A program made the position numbers and the translations under genes. Under the pieces are notes generated by a model. It worked only from the letters and a program-made list of their open reading frames with translations. It did no database searches and was not told the origin of the DNA. A stretch of 64,000 bases of DNA from Apostichopus japonicus (lineage: Eukaryota > Echinodermata > Holothuroidea > Aspidochirotida > Stichopodidae): NCBI RefSeq assembly GCF_037975245.1, contig NC_092578.1, positions 10,770,321 through 10,834,320 of the forward strand. The letters are read 5' to 3'. Shown here piece after piece: positions 30,350 to 45,300 of this stretch (positions within the stretch are counted from its first letter, which is position 1; every line of letters begins with the position of its first letter).

Positions 30350-33300
30350 TCATTCTGCTTTGTTTCGTTCCAAGTGGAATTGCACCATTCGTAGTTCACG
30401 ACCATAATCACACATCACAGTGGAGCCAGAATCAGAATCAATCACAATTCGATGAATAGCCTGATGGCAATCTCCAAGATCTACCAATTGCACAGGCTGA
30501 CCACTCTCTATGTCCCAAACAATCAAAGAGCCCTAATGAGATATAAAGGGATATTACAGTGACAATATAAAAGTTATTTTGAAGAGAAAAACATTCAAAA
30601 CTATAAATTGAAAGCCCCATATCAGAACCATGATCTTAACTTGAGCGACGGTTGATTGAATGTAACCTGCTTTGACTGGTCAAGCCTTTAATGACTCCAG
30701 GAATTGGATTACAGCATGGTGGTATGTGATGTAATCATAGAAGATGTTCTTCAAAAACTTTAATAACAATGTGTTCATATGAGATAAGACAATTGTGATG
30801 AAAAGCAAGGCTGATTTGGTCTCTCGTAATCGGATCACTGGTATGTTCAAATGGTTCTCTCATAATTTGATGATGAGTACATTACAAGCAATTCAATAAT
30901 ATTACTCCACCATAACTCTAATTGGTCAAATGATATGACAAATATTTGACATTATAGTGTGCAAAGAGTTAAAATATGCAGTCCCAAAAGCTGTGACAAT
31001 AATATTCAAGTGTTTAACAAATCACTATCCACCATATAACCTGAAAGATTTTCCCTTATCACATCAGATTTTTTAGCAAGATGGAACACCAGCAAAATAA
31101 TCGTTAAGGCAAGACAGTCACTGATGAAGCTTTGCTTTTAGTTTAAATAAATTAAGCATGGACACCAGTCTACCTTGCCAAGTCCTGCCTCGAGATGCAG
31201 ATTTGATATTTAGTAACCATGGAGACAGAATGTTAACATGTTATCAGATTACAAAGGTTCATATGCTTTTTGACTCATGGTCTGATAACACGTCAGTGAG
31301 CTGATCCTTTGTCTACTCTTAATCATGATCATGAGCTGGAGTGCATTCATTGGGTTTTTGGCCTGTAATCTGCAGACTGTGACCTGATGAGGAGCACATT
31401 ATCTGATGTGAACACAGTGTAAGGCTATTATATTTTTTTGTTGATTTACACTTGAAACCTGGAATGTTTGGAATGTTAACGTAGCTGTCAATTTTCTCTG
31501 TAGTCTGAACTACATCAAAATGTAACTGTGTTTGTAAAAACATGGAAAAATGATTAAGGATTGAAAAATTATAAAGAAAAATCAAAACATTTCCAACTCA
31601 ATTGCCATGATTCCATCAATCATTCTACTGTTGCCAGGTACAATCACAAAATACCACCAAAGTAGGTCAATTTTAACTGTTAACACTGGTGTGCTGGCTA
31701 TTTCAATGTTGCTGGTAAGGTTCCTGTTGATCATGTCTGTTTACACTTTTCTGATTTACATGTTGTATCAATTGAGCAATTGGGGTGAAACTGCTTGTAA
31801 CAAAGAATGAAAGATACTGTGGCATCTGACTAAGTTGTCCACACACTACCCACTGCAATCTTCTCAGGATTGCATAGCTGAGTTGCTAGAGCAAGGGTTA
31901 TGGTCAATTTTTTATTCTTGTCTCAGTTACTGTGCTCTTGCAAGCACTTGTTGATACTTTAAAAATTGGGTTTCCAGTTGCTTGTTTGCCCTAATATAGT
32001 GATAAATTAAGCATGTTTTAATGAAAGTGGCCAAGCTTACATAAGTGATCTGTTTCATAACAGATTTGTGTTACTTAATGATTGACAATGCATATTAGAT
32101 TTCCACTAAGCTTATGCATATCAATGTTTCATTAATCATAACTTTTCAACTCCTTTTCCTTTTTTTTCTTTCCTTTTACTACAAAAGCTGTACAGATGCC
32201 TTACACGAAAAGTCTCACAGAGTATAGTTGAGTACAAGGGAAAAAAGGAAATTTTTCTGAGCTCTTCAATAAGAAAAAACTGAGTGACAAATGAAATATA
32301 TATATATATATATTTTTATATATAGATTATCTTGAAGAACATATGTATGTTGCATTTGTTTCTCTTAAAAGACATCAATTGATGTAAAACCATTCTTGAT
32401 AAGTAGTCAATAAACAGGTGTTCAAAATATTGCTTGTCACAAGTGCCTTCTGCAAAGTTTGTTATCACCTCTCTTCCTACAAATAATACGGACACCTCAT
32501 AGGCATAGCAACTAATGGCATAGTTAACTTCAGACTAATGCTAACGATTCTTATCAAGTAAGACAAAACAAAATTGATATTTTTTCTACATGTTTATGGA
32601 TACCTGTACAACAAAGCTCTGCTTGCAAAACCTTGTCCCAAATATTGTACAGGCTTGGGGCTTCTGCTTCAAATGAATGAGTAGTACTGAATAATCAGGC
32701 CATAAATTCAACATTGTTCACTTTGATTGGTACACAACTTTGCTTCTAGGTTTTTGTACAGCAATACAATATATTAGGTTTACTGTAGTAAATTACATTT
32801 TGCTCAGAACCTGCAAAGAGAGCATGTATTGCCACTAGAAGAACAACTAGGAAGCTGATAGCCTTAAAAGGCCACAGTAGAGTAAGAATTAACTGAACAG
32901 ACTATTCACTTCTCACTTAATTGTACTTACCTGAGCAGCGGTAATGAAGAGCTTGTCAGCTAATGGTACCAAGGTACAGCTACACCCTGGATCCTGAAAG
33001 TAACAACAAACTTCATCATCATATAACTTGGTTTCACTGTAGATATTGCTCCAGAGACATACAAGGCTCTGGGTAACCCTACATTTACTCAATGTTATAG
33101 ACTGTTAGAATCTAGCTACTTGCTGCATTCTTAATATTTCTGTATGTAGTTTGCTTCCTTCACATGAACATGACACCTTTCTAGGGAAGTTGATCATATC
33201 CTGAGAAAACGACTGAAATTCTTATTCCTGAAAATGGACTCTCCAATGTCAAAAGCAAAGTTTGGAAGTAAAAGTTAAGTAAGTAAATGTTTCACATTTC

Positions 33301-36300
33301 TTAAATATACTAGAAAGTACAAAGAAGTTCAGTTACATGAAATCAGATGTCGAAAATCCCATCAGATTACAGAGGCACAGGAGAGCACATTTGTTACTGT
33401 GTTGGGATAATAAATTGTTCCTGATGGGTTTTGTGAAAACTGTGCCTCTTGGTTGTGGTGTATCCCAGGGTTTGGTCTTAGGACCTGTACTCTAGTTTAT
33501 ACTCTGCACCCCTGGAGGATATCATACTCTGTCATGGTTTGAAGTACATGCTACATGCCGATGATGTCAGTTGTATGTCACTTGTAAGGGGAGTTTAGCT
33601 CCTGTTGCCATGATTGCATCGTGTGTTCAAGAAATCCACCACAGTGGATGCATAATAATATGCTTGTTTTGAATGACAAAAAACTGAGATGGTGAATTTG
33701 AAGTTTGGTAGTAAGGCAAATGTTCCTCCTTCTTGTTAAGGTGGCATCAGTATCACTTCTGTTCAAGTCCATAATCTTGGTGTTATATTTAAAAAAAAAG
33801 GTTGTCATGTCTGCTCATGTTGTGAGTGCTTGAAGGTCAGCATCTTTTGCAATTTACATAATTGGTAAGATTGGTTATGTTCTTGACCAACATTCTACTG
33901 AAAAACTGGTCCATGCCTTTGTAACTTGTCGTTTAGATTACCACAATAGTGTTCTGTTTTGTCTCCCAGCCTATGAAATCAACGAACTGCTCGTTTAATC
34001 ACCAAAACCAAGAAAGGTGATCAGTTTACTCCAGTATTGAGAGTACTGCAATGGCTGCCAATGAAACCGTGAATCATTTTCAATACATTATGCTTTGTTC
34101 CGACCTACTTGTGTGAACTGTTGACATGGGGCTGTAGTGGGTGCGTTATTCACTGGAAAGCCCCAGCCCTTCACCAACCATGCAGTAAATCTACATTTTA
34201 CAGTCATAGGGCATTTCATACTTGTACACCACATCTATGAAATGCCCTGTCGCTGGCACTTTGTCTTTACCCACCTTTAAGTCCCAACTTATATCTCATC
34301 TATTTATAATGTACTTTAATGACTGATCTTGTTTTTATTTGTCTTTACCTTGTTTGCATTAGTTTCAGTAATAGATAGATTGATTGATTTATTTTCTGAT
34401 TTTGATTTGACTACTTTCTAACCTTTTATTACTCTGTATGTAGCTTATATTTGTACTTCTTAGGATTTTACAAAAGTCCATGTAAAGTGCTTTGAGATAT
34501 TTTTGGATGTAACACTCAATACAAGTACATATATTATTCTTATTATTATTTCCTGTATTCTCAGAGCAATTTGAAAGCAAGCAAACAAGCTAAGCAGGAG
34601 ATGCTTCTCTGACTTAGATGCCATGCCACTAGTCAAACAATACATTGTACAGGAATGAATCCCCCTGGCTTCTTAACTTCATGTACGACTAGATGAACAA
34701 ATACTTGAGGGCTACTTATTATTAACATCACATCAAAATGTGGTGCTTTTGGAAGTCTTAATCATTGGATGTCCATTCATGTACATTGGCACAGCTTAAA
34801 ACCCCAAAATTCATAACTAAGTTTGAAAAACATTCGGCTTGCCTCATACCAAGACATATATGTTGTATACTGTGTAAAAACATGTGGTAAGCATCAATTG
34901 GAGTACAGATGGAGGTATTAACTACCTGGCCTGCTACTTTTGGGATCAACAATTCTACAGTTTGTCTATAAAGGGACTCTAGCTATTACTCATGCCCTCT
35001 ACCACATTGCAAAACATATCAGACAGTCACAAAAAGTAAAAAGAAAACGTAAAAACTCACAAACTGAATTGTGTGCAGAAGAAGGCCCTGCCTTTGGTCC
35101 CAGATACAGAATTTACTGTCCATACCAATGCTGCCAATGTGGGCCTTGGTCAGATTCACATCTAATACAGTGCTATGATGACCTTTCATCCTATGAACCT
35201 GGCGACCTGTTTCCAGGTCCCATGTACATACTGTACCATCTGTGGAGCCACTGGCAATGATGCTAGGAGACAGCTGAAGATTCAAGAAAGGAAGATAGTA
35301 GCTAGACTCTTCTGTTATAAAAAATCAAATGGATATGCTCTGCTGCTAATAGTCAAAGGATGACTCTGTCTATAACATCATGGTCAAGATTTCTATCATG
35401 GATAAAGGGTTAACAAACTTTATTTTTGCTTTTATTGAAAAGTTGACACTATCTGACAGTGCAGCTGGATGACTAACAAGTTAGTACTAACTAAATTTAG
35501 CAGTATCATCTAAACAAAGTTACAGCAAAGTAATAGTATCGTGAAATAGCTACATTAACATATTGTTAGTACTTGTTGCAACTATTAGACCATGTCACAA
35601 AGCTTTTCCTACCAAATTTGTGGAGATAATATGCAGCCATCAATCATGTTTGTGTGTCACCTATAGTGCTGCATACTGCATGTGTACTTTTTTAGTTTGC
35701 ATATCTTCAAAACAGTGATATTTTAGAATGCCACAAAGACCTTTAGAAAACCGGGACAATCCAGATTGATTGGGACGTACGATAACCCTACATGGATATG
35801 AAGTGTTCATTGCTATGGAAAGATACCCCATCCTCTGTAGTAATTATGTTATCTGATTTCTACTTTATCCATAGATATTCAAGTATCCAATATCTGTTTT
35901 GTTGCTATGGTACATTAGAATCATGGTCTTAACAGCATAGAAACATACCCCATTGTAGCCAAGGGTTGTAACACTCCCCATGTGACCATAGAAAGTGTGA
36001 TGATGCTCGTTACCATCTAATGAGAAAACCTGTTAAAGCAGAATAAAAAGAATATTAAGCTGATGTTATGCAATGATAAGGAGTTATAGTTATGCTTTGA
36101 TGAACAACTACAGAAGTTGAATTTGTCAACAAATACGAACAAGCCGAGAGGCTTTCACATTCATATCTTAAAATTGACTGAAATGCCACAAGTCAAAACC
36201 AGAATATGATAGTATTCCAGCTCCCCTGACCATCACAGAGAGGTATTTTTGTGTGTAAAAATTACTTGTGGACCTTACGTGACAAGGGTTGGACAAGATA

Positions 36301-39300
36301 CACATTAATATTAAAAAATACCTTCTTGATATATTTCAATCTTTTTGCTTTCAGTGAAGAATAAAAACTATGATTTTATTGTCACTTTTGTATTTCATCC
36401 AAATAATGCCAACAACATCTTTATTACAAGAAAAACGGAAATTAAGTGAACAATATTTCAAGATGTGTAACACATTTACAGCAAGAAGTATGACATCTCA
36501 ATCTCTTTCCTAGAAAAAGCAATTTTGTTTTAAGGACAGTTTGAAGTTACAGTATAGCATGGATAAGGGCATAAATGATTAAACTGTATAAAAAAAATTT
36601 ACTTTAATGAGGTGATCTTGTCCAGCAGAGATCACTTTGTGTTTTGTTAGTAGCAACTTGTTGATTGGTCCTTTGTGCTCCCTTAAAGTGTTGATTAAGA
36701 ACAACTCAGCATCCACTGCTACACCATAGCTGCTACTGTTGACTCCATCTAATATGCAGAAAAACACCAATAGCTTAGAATAGTTTCTAAACCAAGAAAG
36801 TAAATCATTCAGTAGTAAACCTCATTTTAAGGTCCTGTCAAGTCATTATTAGTTATTGATTTCAGTTGAGTCAGTGATTGCAATTTCTCTATCTATTATG
36901 TCAAATGACCATTAGTGGACAAATCAATTCTGAAACAGGGTGACAGATTAATAACTCATTACATGTGTATATTGTCATCTCCTCAATGAGGAAGGAATGA
37001 AAGCTCTAGTCAACTGAAATCAAAAGAGCAGATGGAGATTTCTGCTTGATTAGACTACTTCATATTCAGATAGGTAAGAATCTGTGGCATCTGAAAACCA
37101 ACCTGAACTGTTGGAAATGGTGCTAGTGACCTCAAAGACTTGAAATAACAATACCTTTAATGCTACCAATCTTTTTGTGAAAAAGTCAATGCAAGTGTGA
37201 AAACTGTAAATATGAGGGGCAATTTGACAAAGGGCAAATTAACAATCACTAACCAGTCAAGGTATTAAAAGCATCAACGAAAACAAAATTCAATGATGAT
37301 TGTCTCTTAAACAAACCAGATTTGACATATTCTCAAGCTAAAAATGCCTTTACAATTCATAGTTCTTATAGAGGCCAAGTGTTACATAAACAAACACAAA
37401 CGTCTAGGCTGTGTATATAGGGAAATGGTATGGGGTTTGTCGGTAAGTTACAGTTTCCCCCTTGCTTTTCTTTCTTAAAGCAATTTACCAGACTTCATAA
37501 AAGCTTCAATTAAGCAGTACAAGTAACTTTTAATATTTACTTTCATATTTCATGAATTGGGAGGGGTTTGGTCACCCCAGTAGCATTAATCCTAGTTCCT
37601 TGCAATCTCCACCTGTGATCACAGATTCAGTTTGAGCCCTTGCAGTTTATTTAGAATGAATTTTATAATAGTAAAAGAATAAAGAATCATACTCTGAACA
37701 GGTATGCCAGGAGAAAGAGGATTGTGAGGGAAGCTGCAATTGCCTCCTTTCCGACAAATTAGGAGGAATTGAAGGGTACCATCCAATCTTGATACCACCA
37801 GCTGGTTGCGTCTCAGCATCATGTCCGTCACACCAATGTTAGATTCCTCATAGCATGACAGAAAAAGGCCATAGTTCACATCCCACAACTGAAAATATTA
37901 AAACAGTATGTCAGTGCTCAACATCAACATTACCAATTCTCTCATCTCTTCTGAATGAGTACCAAATACCATTTCTGAATTAAGGTACAAATATTTTAAA
38001 TCTGGACTGTTGTATTGCCAGAACTACTAATGATGCCCCAAAAGACATAAGAAATATAGATTATCTTCACTAAAGATATCCCTCAGCTGACTAGAGCTTT
38101 GTCAACCTACTTGATGCTAACTCCACAGACATTGCCAGGTTAGTACATCTGGTAGATGTTTAACACTTTTCAAGGATTGCTGTTACCCAAGAGAGACCTT
38201 AAACAGTAATGGAAAAAATTGAGTTCATATAGCCCCAGTCTCCAATTCACAGCCAGAGCAAGGCAGAATTACTTTGTATAAGAACCAGAAAGCCAGTTAC
38301 CTTTGTGATTCCTTGCCATACAATTTGCTCAAAATTTAAAAGAACAGACTAATGTAGAGCAAGTGAGATAAATTTTTCCAAGAATTATGTGGGTGCCAGA
38401 AAAGATTTGTAGCAATCCCTTCTTGGGCGCCAACCATGTCAATCACTCATAAGGATTTTACAGTATAGAATTTAAAAAAAAAAATTTTCAATATCCAGAA
38501 AGAACAGTCTCACAATGTGAAATACAGAAACATTTTGCCAATTTTGAGCAAGCAAATCCCTTTAATAACCGTTGCAAGTTACATGACATTGGTTAGAATT
38601 GTGAAATATCTTTGAGAAAATGGCCAATTTTTCCACCATTTGAGATAACCTTTTGACCTCTTGAACCAGTTTGTACAATTTTAGATGAATTGTTGACCCC
38701 TTGAAGCTCACAGGGTAAAAACTGATAGGAGGTTTAAAAGCAGGTTTAAAGCAAGAGTATGAACTCTGACGCAGATTTCATTACCTGGATGTCAGATATG
38801 TTTCTTGGAAGACATACAGAGCCTCTTCACAGAACTAAACCGAACTGTATTACACCAAATTATGTTCACCAAAAGAATCTCATAGTTTAGTTTTAGAGTT
38901 ATCATGTTAAATGGTTTTCATACTTTGATGCCTTGCTGACCTTATGTGACCTTTACCAATTTTAATAGGATTCTTGCACTCCCCAAGTTGTATCTACATA
39001 CTACGTATGAAGTTCACAAAAGAATGTATTTCTTGTGTTTTTGTGTTTATAAGACTTTCAGACTATCATTTAAATGTTGACTGCAAATGACCTTTGACCT
39101 CTACCGATTGGGTTCTTGTACTCAACAATCTGAAGGCATACCATGCATGAAGTACAACAAAGATGTACTTTTTGAGTTATTGTGTTCACAAAGTTCTCAA
39201 ACTTTGAACTCTGTTGACCCCAAACGGCTATTGAACTTCACATAGAAACAATTGGCTTCTTGTACTCAATAAGATGGATCCACATACCAAGTATGAATTT

Positions 39301-42300
39301 AATCCACCATTAACTTTTTGAGTGTTAAAAGCAAGTGTCACATATATACAGACACATAAACACACACACCATCACCATCACATAGATTCAGTTCCTTAAA
39401 GCATACATAAATCTTGTCTCAGTAAACCTTGGCTCAACAATGAGATTGCATCAGTAGCTTGAGTGTATATGTTTGCAGACTACTTTTGTTATCCTATTTG
39501 AATTTTTATGATTATATTACTAGTTTGGTATTTTTCTAATCTATTGTTTCTTAGGTGTTTTTCAACCAATTGTCCAGCGGTCCAAAGGACGGGTAGAGGG
39601 ATTGATGGAGTTGGAACCACCTTGGAATGTTAATGAAGTCCTTTTCAACACAAGTCTAGAACTTTTGTTTTTCTGACTGAGACATTACAATGTAGGTGCA
39701 TTCCATAAATGTCCCAGATAAAACCTAACCTTATTAAACCGGAATTGAACCTTTACACTGCCAAAAAAACATTTGTCACCTATCCAAGTCAGTTCCATAA
39801 TAATTTTACCTAATTAGTATGCTTCTTACAATTACCAACCACCATTGCTCATTAAGAAGTCAAAACTTAAGGTTACACTGGCACAGATGTTGAACAATAC
39901 AGGCCATTGCTTTGTCATAAATGAAAGTGTAAACAATTGCTCATACAAATTGATATGAAGTTTTTGGGGGTTTACTGATGGCCTATTTAAAATTAATACA
40001 GCTGTTTGAAAATAACCACACTCTTTGTGCCTTAGAGCTACAAATTCAGAGTAATAGAGTCCCACAATATAGGAAATAGGGAAATGATTCTGTAATAAAT
40101 GCAGGAGTCCACACTGACTCAATGAATATGAGCATGCACAGCCATAATTAGACTTACCTCTATCTTACCATCTGAACATCCAACAATCAAAACTTCTTCA
40201 TCACAGGCTAAGCACCAAATTGGTGAGCATAACTCAGTCACCACATTTCCACCATCATAAATATTTTCATGAGACTGAGGTGAAACGCTTCTGGCAGTCG
40301 ACGCAGAGAGCTTTCTGTCTTCTTCCTGGTTTGCATTTGGACTTTCAAAAGAGAAGCAGTTCCCTACCTCTAAGCTACCTACAGAGGGAGTTCGGGCTCC
40401 AAGACCATCTGGTGAGTAACTTGTATTATCAGGACTGTAACACTGGTCAACTGTTTCACACCTGGTACTGTATGAGCTGCGTGGAAGTGACCTGCTCTTG
40501 TCCATAGATGAAGGTGACCATAAAGATCTCAAGCTGCCATGACTGACTGATTTCCTCATCTTGGTATTTTGACTGAAGAGGTAATGATTGGATTTGAGGA
40601 AAGTTATAACAAACTTAAACATATTTTGAAAGTCAATGCAAGACCTATCTAATTATAGCTCTCTATTTAGACTTTTAAGAATACTGTGGGGAGTTTCCAA
40701 TTTACTTTCAGATCTGTTTTTTGCAAACTGCTATTTGAAACACTCCTACTTTTAGCAACTAGAGCACCAATGGTGCAGAGCTCATACCTTTTCGAGCTCA
40801 AAAACGTAGGGCCCACAAAACTTTATGGCCAACCAAATTTCAGGCCATTTTTCAGATTCCACCAATTTTGGGCCCATGAGGCCAAACATTTTAGGTTCAA
40901 AGACAAATTTATACCCCTAGCTCAAAACGGTGATAACCCCCCCCCCCCCCCGGTTGCAGAATCCTGGCCCCTTTAAATCCTATTTTACCCACTCTCTCAA
41001 ACAATACCACTGACCTACCCTATTAAACTTTCTCCCCTCTACTTGAGCAGACATAACTTCACAAGCACGCCTTCCCAAAATTTTGGCTGGCTGCCTACAT
41101 ACCTCAGGCTCAAAGACGTCTAAGAATCGGCAAGTGCTGATTGGCTATAGGGCTCTCATGCTTACAGTTCAACAGTTAATAACAACTCCCAATCCTGCTT
41201 TAATTCCACTAACAGCCTCTGCAGAGCTTAACCACAAATGTAAACAAACACTGCAGAGACTGGGAGACAAATTAAAGGAGCTTTGGCAAAAAGGTGAAGG
41301 CTCAGATTTTTTTAAACAATGGGGATTAATTGAAATTAATTAACTTTTGACCAAAAATTATTAGGCATCACCTTATTCATACACAATCCAACAATCATCA
41401 GTTCAACTTTGAATGTGATCCATCAAAATCTTGAGGAGATTGAGATATTTGAAAATATTACAAAGAATGACCCCCGATGACCCCCTAAATGACATTTGAC
41501 CTCAATTTTCCGAACACCCCTCGTAATCCTCATCCCGAGGAACGTTGTAACCAAGTTTCATTATAACCGGCCATACACTGTACGAACGGAAGCAATTTGA
41601 AAATATAGGGCCGCGGTCCGGGCCACAAAAGACCCCTAGTTGATCTTTGATCTCAAATTCATGAACACCCTGAAGGTAAAACTTCCATAGTACTATCGTG
41701 ACAAACCCTCAACATTGTACCATGGAATCTGTAAGAGAAGAAGCATTTTGCGTATTTCCACAAAATGGCCCATTACGGCCCACAGGTGACCTTTGACCCC
41801 AAATTTTGGACCATCTCTGATGGCCCTATACCCAATGGTCCTTGTGTCCAAGTTTCATGAAATTCCATTAAACACTGTGCGAGTGGGAGCGGTTTTACCA
41901 ATTGTTGACGGATAGAGTGATAGACGCCACACTGTAACAATAGCTCACACCAGCATGCTGGTATGAGCTAAAAATGAATTGTAAATAAGAATTCAACCAG
42001 AAAGCCAGCAGGCTGAGAGAGTCCTTGCCACATTTTACCTGAGAATATTTAATGTAAAATTTACACACAAGGATCTTGTACTTAATATATTGCATTCATA
42101 TACAAATATTTACCTCTACTGACCTTGAATGACCTCTAGAGAAAGCAACATGGTTCTTACACTCAATTAGATGGTTCCACACCCATGTATGAAATGAACT
42201 TGTTGGCCAAACTATGTCCACCATAAAGAAATAGCAATCAAGAAGTCACTAAGGGGCATCCATACACAGTATAGGATTCACCAAAGTAGAACTGATTTGA

Positions 42301-45300
42301 GTTTAGTAGCTTGTTGCAACATTTCAGTTTTTTAGCCAATGATGATCTCAAAGAACCTATGACTTCAAAGGCACAATAGCAACCAAGAGATCACTGCACT
42401 GTTAAAAACAATAACTAAAGCTAGACTTTTGACTATTTCTAACATCAAATGTTAGGATCCACTAAAACAACTGGAAGGATAGTGCTCATTAGGGTGAATC
42501 TGCCACCCAACTACCATACCTCTAAAACAACTGGAAGGATAGTGCTCATTAGGGTGAATCTACCACCCAACTACCATACCCAATAAAACAACTGGAAGGA
42601 TAGTGCTCATTATGGTGAATCTACCACCCAACTAATATACCTACTAAAACAACTGGAAGGATAGTGCTCAGGAGGGTGGATCTACCACCCAACTACCGTA
42701 CCCACTAAAACAACTGGAAGGATAGTGCTCATTATGGTTCATCTACCACCCAACTACCATACAAGGATAGTGCTCATTAGGGTGAATCTACCACCCAACT
42801 ACCATACCCTTAAAAACAACTGGAAGGATAGTTCTCATTAGGGTGAATCTACCACCCAACTACCATACCCACTAAAACAACTGGAAGGATAGTGCTCATT
42901 AGGGTGAATCTACCACCCAACTATCATACCTCTAAAACAACTGGAAGGGTAGTGCTCATTAGGGTGAATCTACCACCCAACTACCATACCTCTTAAACAA
43001 CTGGAAGGATAGTGCTAATTAGGGTGAATCTACCACCCAACTACCATACCTCTAAAACAACTGGAAGGATAGTGCTCATTATGGATCATCTACCACCCAA
43101 CTACCATACCCCTAAAACAACTGGAAGGATAGTGCTCATTAGGGTGAATCTACCACCCAACTACCATACCTCTAAAACAACTGGAAGGATAGTGCTAATT
43201 AGGGTGAATCTAACACCCAACTACCATACCTCTAAAACAACTGGAAGGATAGTGCTAATTAGGGTGAATCTAACACCCAACTACCATACCTCTAAAACAA
43301 CTGGAAGGATAGTGCTCATTAGGGTGAATCTACCACCCAACTACCATACCTCTAAAACAACTGGAAGGATAGTGCTCATTAGGGTGAATCTACCACCCAA
43401 CTACCATACCTCTAAAACAACTGGAAGGATAGTGCTAATTAGGGTGAATCTAACACCCAACTACCATACCTCTAAAACAACTGGAAGGATAGTGCTCATT
43501 AGGGTGAATCTACCACCCAACTACCATACCTCTAAAACAACTGGAAGGATAGTGCTCATTAGGGTGAATCTACCACCCAACTACCATACCTCTAAAACAA
43601 CTGGAAGGATAGTGCTAATTAGGGTGAATCTAACACCCAACTACCATACCTCTAAAACAACTGGAAGGATAGTGCTCATTAGGGTGGATCTACCACCCAA
43701 CTACCATACCCCTTAAAACAACTGGAAGGATAGTGCTCATTAGGATGAATCTACCACCCAACTACCATACCTCTAAAACAACTGGAAGGATAGTGCTCAT
43801 TAGGATGAATCTACCACCCAACTACCATACCCCTAAAACAACTGGAAGGATAGTGCTCATTATGGTGAATCTACCACCCAACTACCATACCCAATAAAAC
43901 AACTGGAAGGATAGTGCTCATTATGGTGAATCTACCACCCAACTAATATACCTACTAAAACAACTGGAAGGATAGTGCTCAGGAGGGTGGATCTACCACC
44001 CAACTACCGTACCCACTAAAACAACTGGAAGGATAGTGCTCATTATGGTTCATCTACCACCCAACTACCATACAAGGATAGTGCTCATTAGGGTGAATCT
44101 ACCACCCAACTACCATACCCTTAAAAACAACTGGAAGGATAGTTCTCATTAGGGTGAATCTACCACCCAACTACCATACCCACTAAAACAACTGGAAGGA
44201 TAGTGCTCATTAGGGTGAATCTACCACCCAACTATCATACCTCTAAAACAACTGGAAGGGTAGTGCTCATTAGGGTGAATCTACCACCCAACTACCATAC
44301 CTCTTAAACAACTGGAAGGATAGTGCTCATTAGGGTGAATCTACCACCCAACTACCATACCTCTAAAACAACTGGAAGGATAGTGCTCATTATGGATCAT
44401 CTACCACCCAACTACCATACCCCTAAAACAACTGGAAGGATAGTGCTCATTAGGGTGAATCTACCACCCAACTACCATACCTCTAAAACAACTGGAAGGA
44501 TAGTGCTCATTAGGGTGAATCTACCACCCAACTACCATACCTCTAAAACAACTGGAAGGATAGTGCTAATTAGGGTGAATCTAACACCCAACTACCATAC
44601 CTCTAAAACAACTGGAAGGATAGTGCTCATTATGGTTCATCTACCACCCAACTACCATACCTCTTAGAACAACTGGAAGGATAGTGCTCATTAGGGTGAA
44701 TCTACCACCCAACTACCCTACCTCTAAAACAACTGGAAGGATAGTGCTCATTAGGGTGAATCTACCACCCAACTATCCTACCTCTAAAACAACTGGAAGG
44801 ATAGTGCTCATTATGGATCATCTACCACCCAACTACCATACCTCTAAAACAACTTCTTGGGTAGTGCTCATTAGGGTGAATCTACCACCCAATTACCATA
44901 CCTCTAAAACAACTGGAAGGATAGTGCTCATTAGTGTGAATCTACCACCCAACTACCATACCCACTAAAACAACTGGAAGGATAGTGCTCATTAGGATGA
45001 ATCTACCACCCAACTACCATACCTCTAAAACAACTGGAAGGATAGTGCTCATTAGTGTGAATCTACCACCCAACTACCATACCCACTAAAACAACTGGAA
45101 GGATAGTGCTCATTAGGATGAATCTTCCACCCAACTATCATACCTCTAAAACAACTGGTAGGATAGTGCTCATTAGGGTGAATCTACCACCCAACGACCA
45201 TACCCACTAAAACAACTGGAAGGATAGTGCTCATTAGGATGAATCTACCACCCAACTACCATACCTCTAAAACAACTGGAAGGATAGTGCTCATTAAGGT

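Noticed and set aside
43012-43716. Open frame of 234 codons with a 20-residue repeat (RVNLPPNYHTSKTTGRIVLI)
   Set aside because: It is a by-product of 60-bp stop-free monomers in the satellite. The frame breaks whenever a 61-bp monomer occurs, and the same happens at 44323 and 44684. No start context, splice model or family supports a protein.
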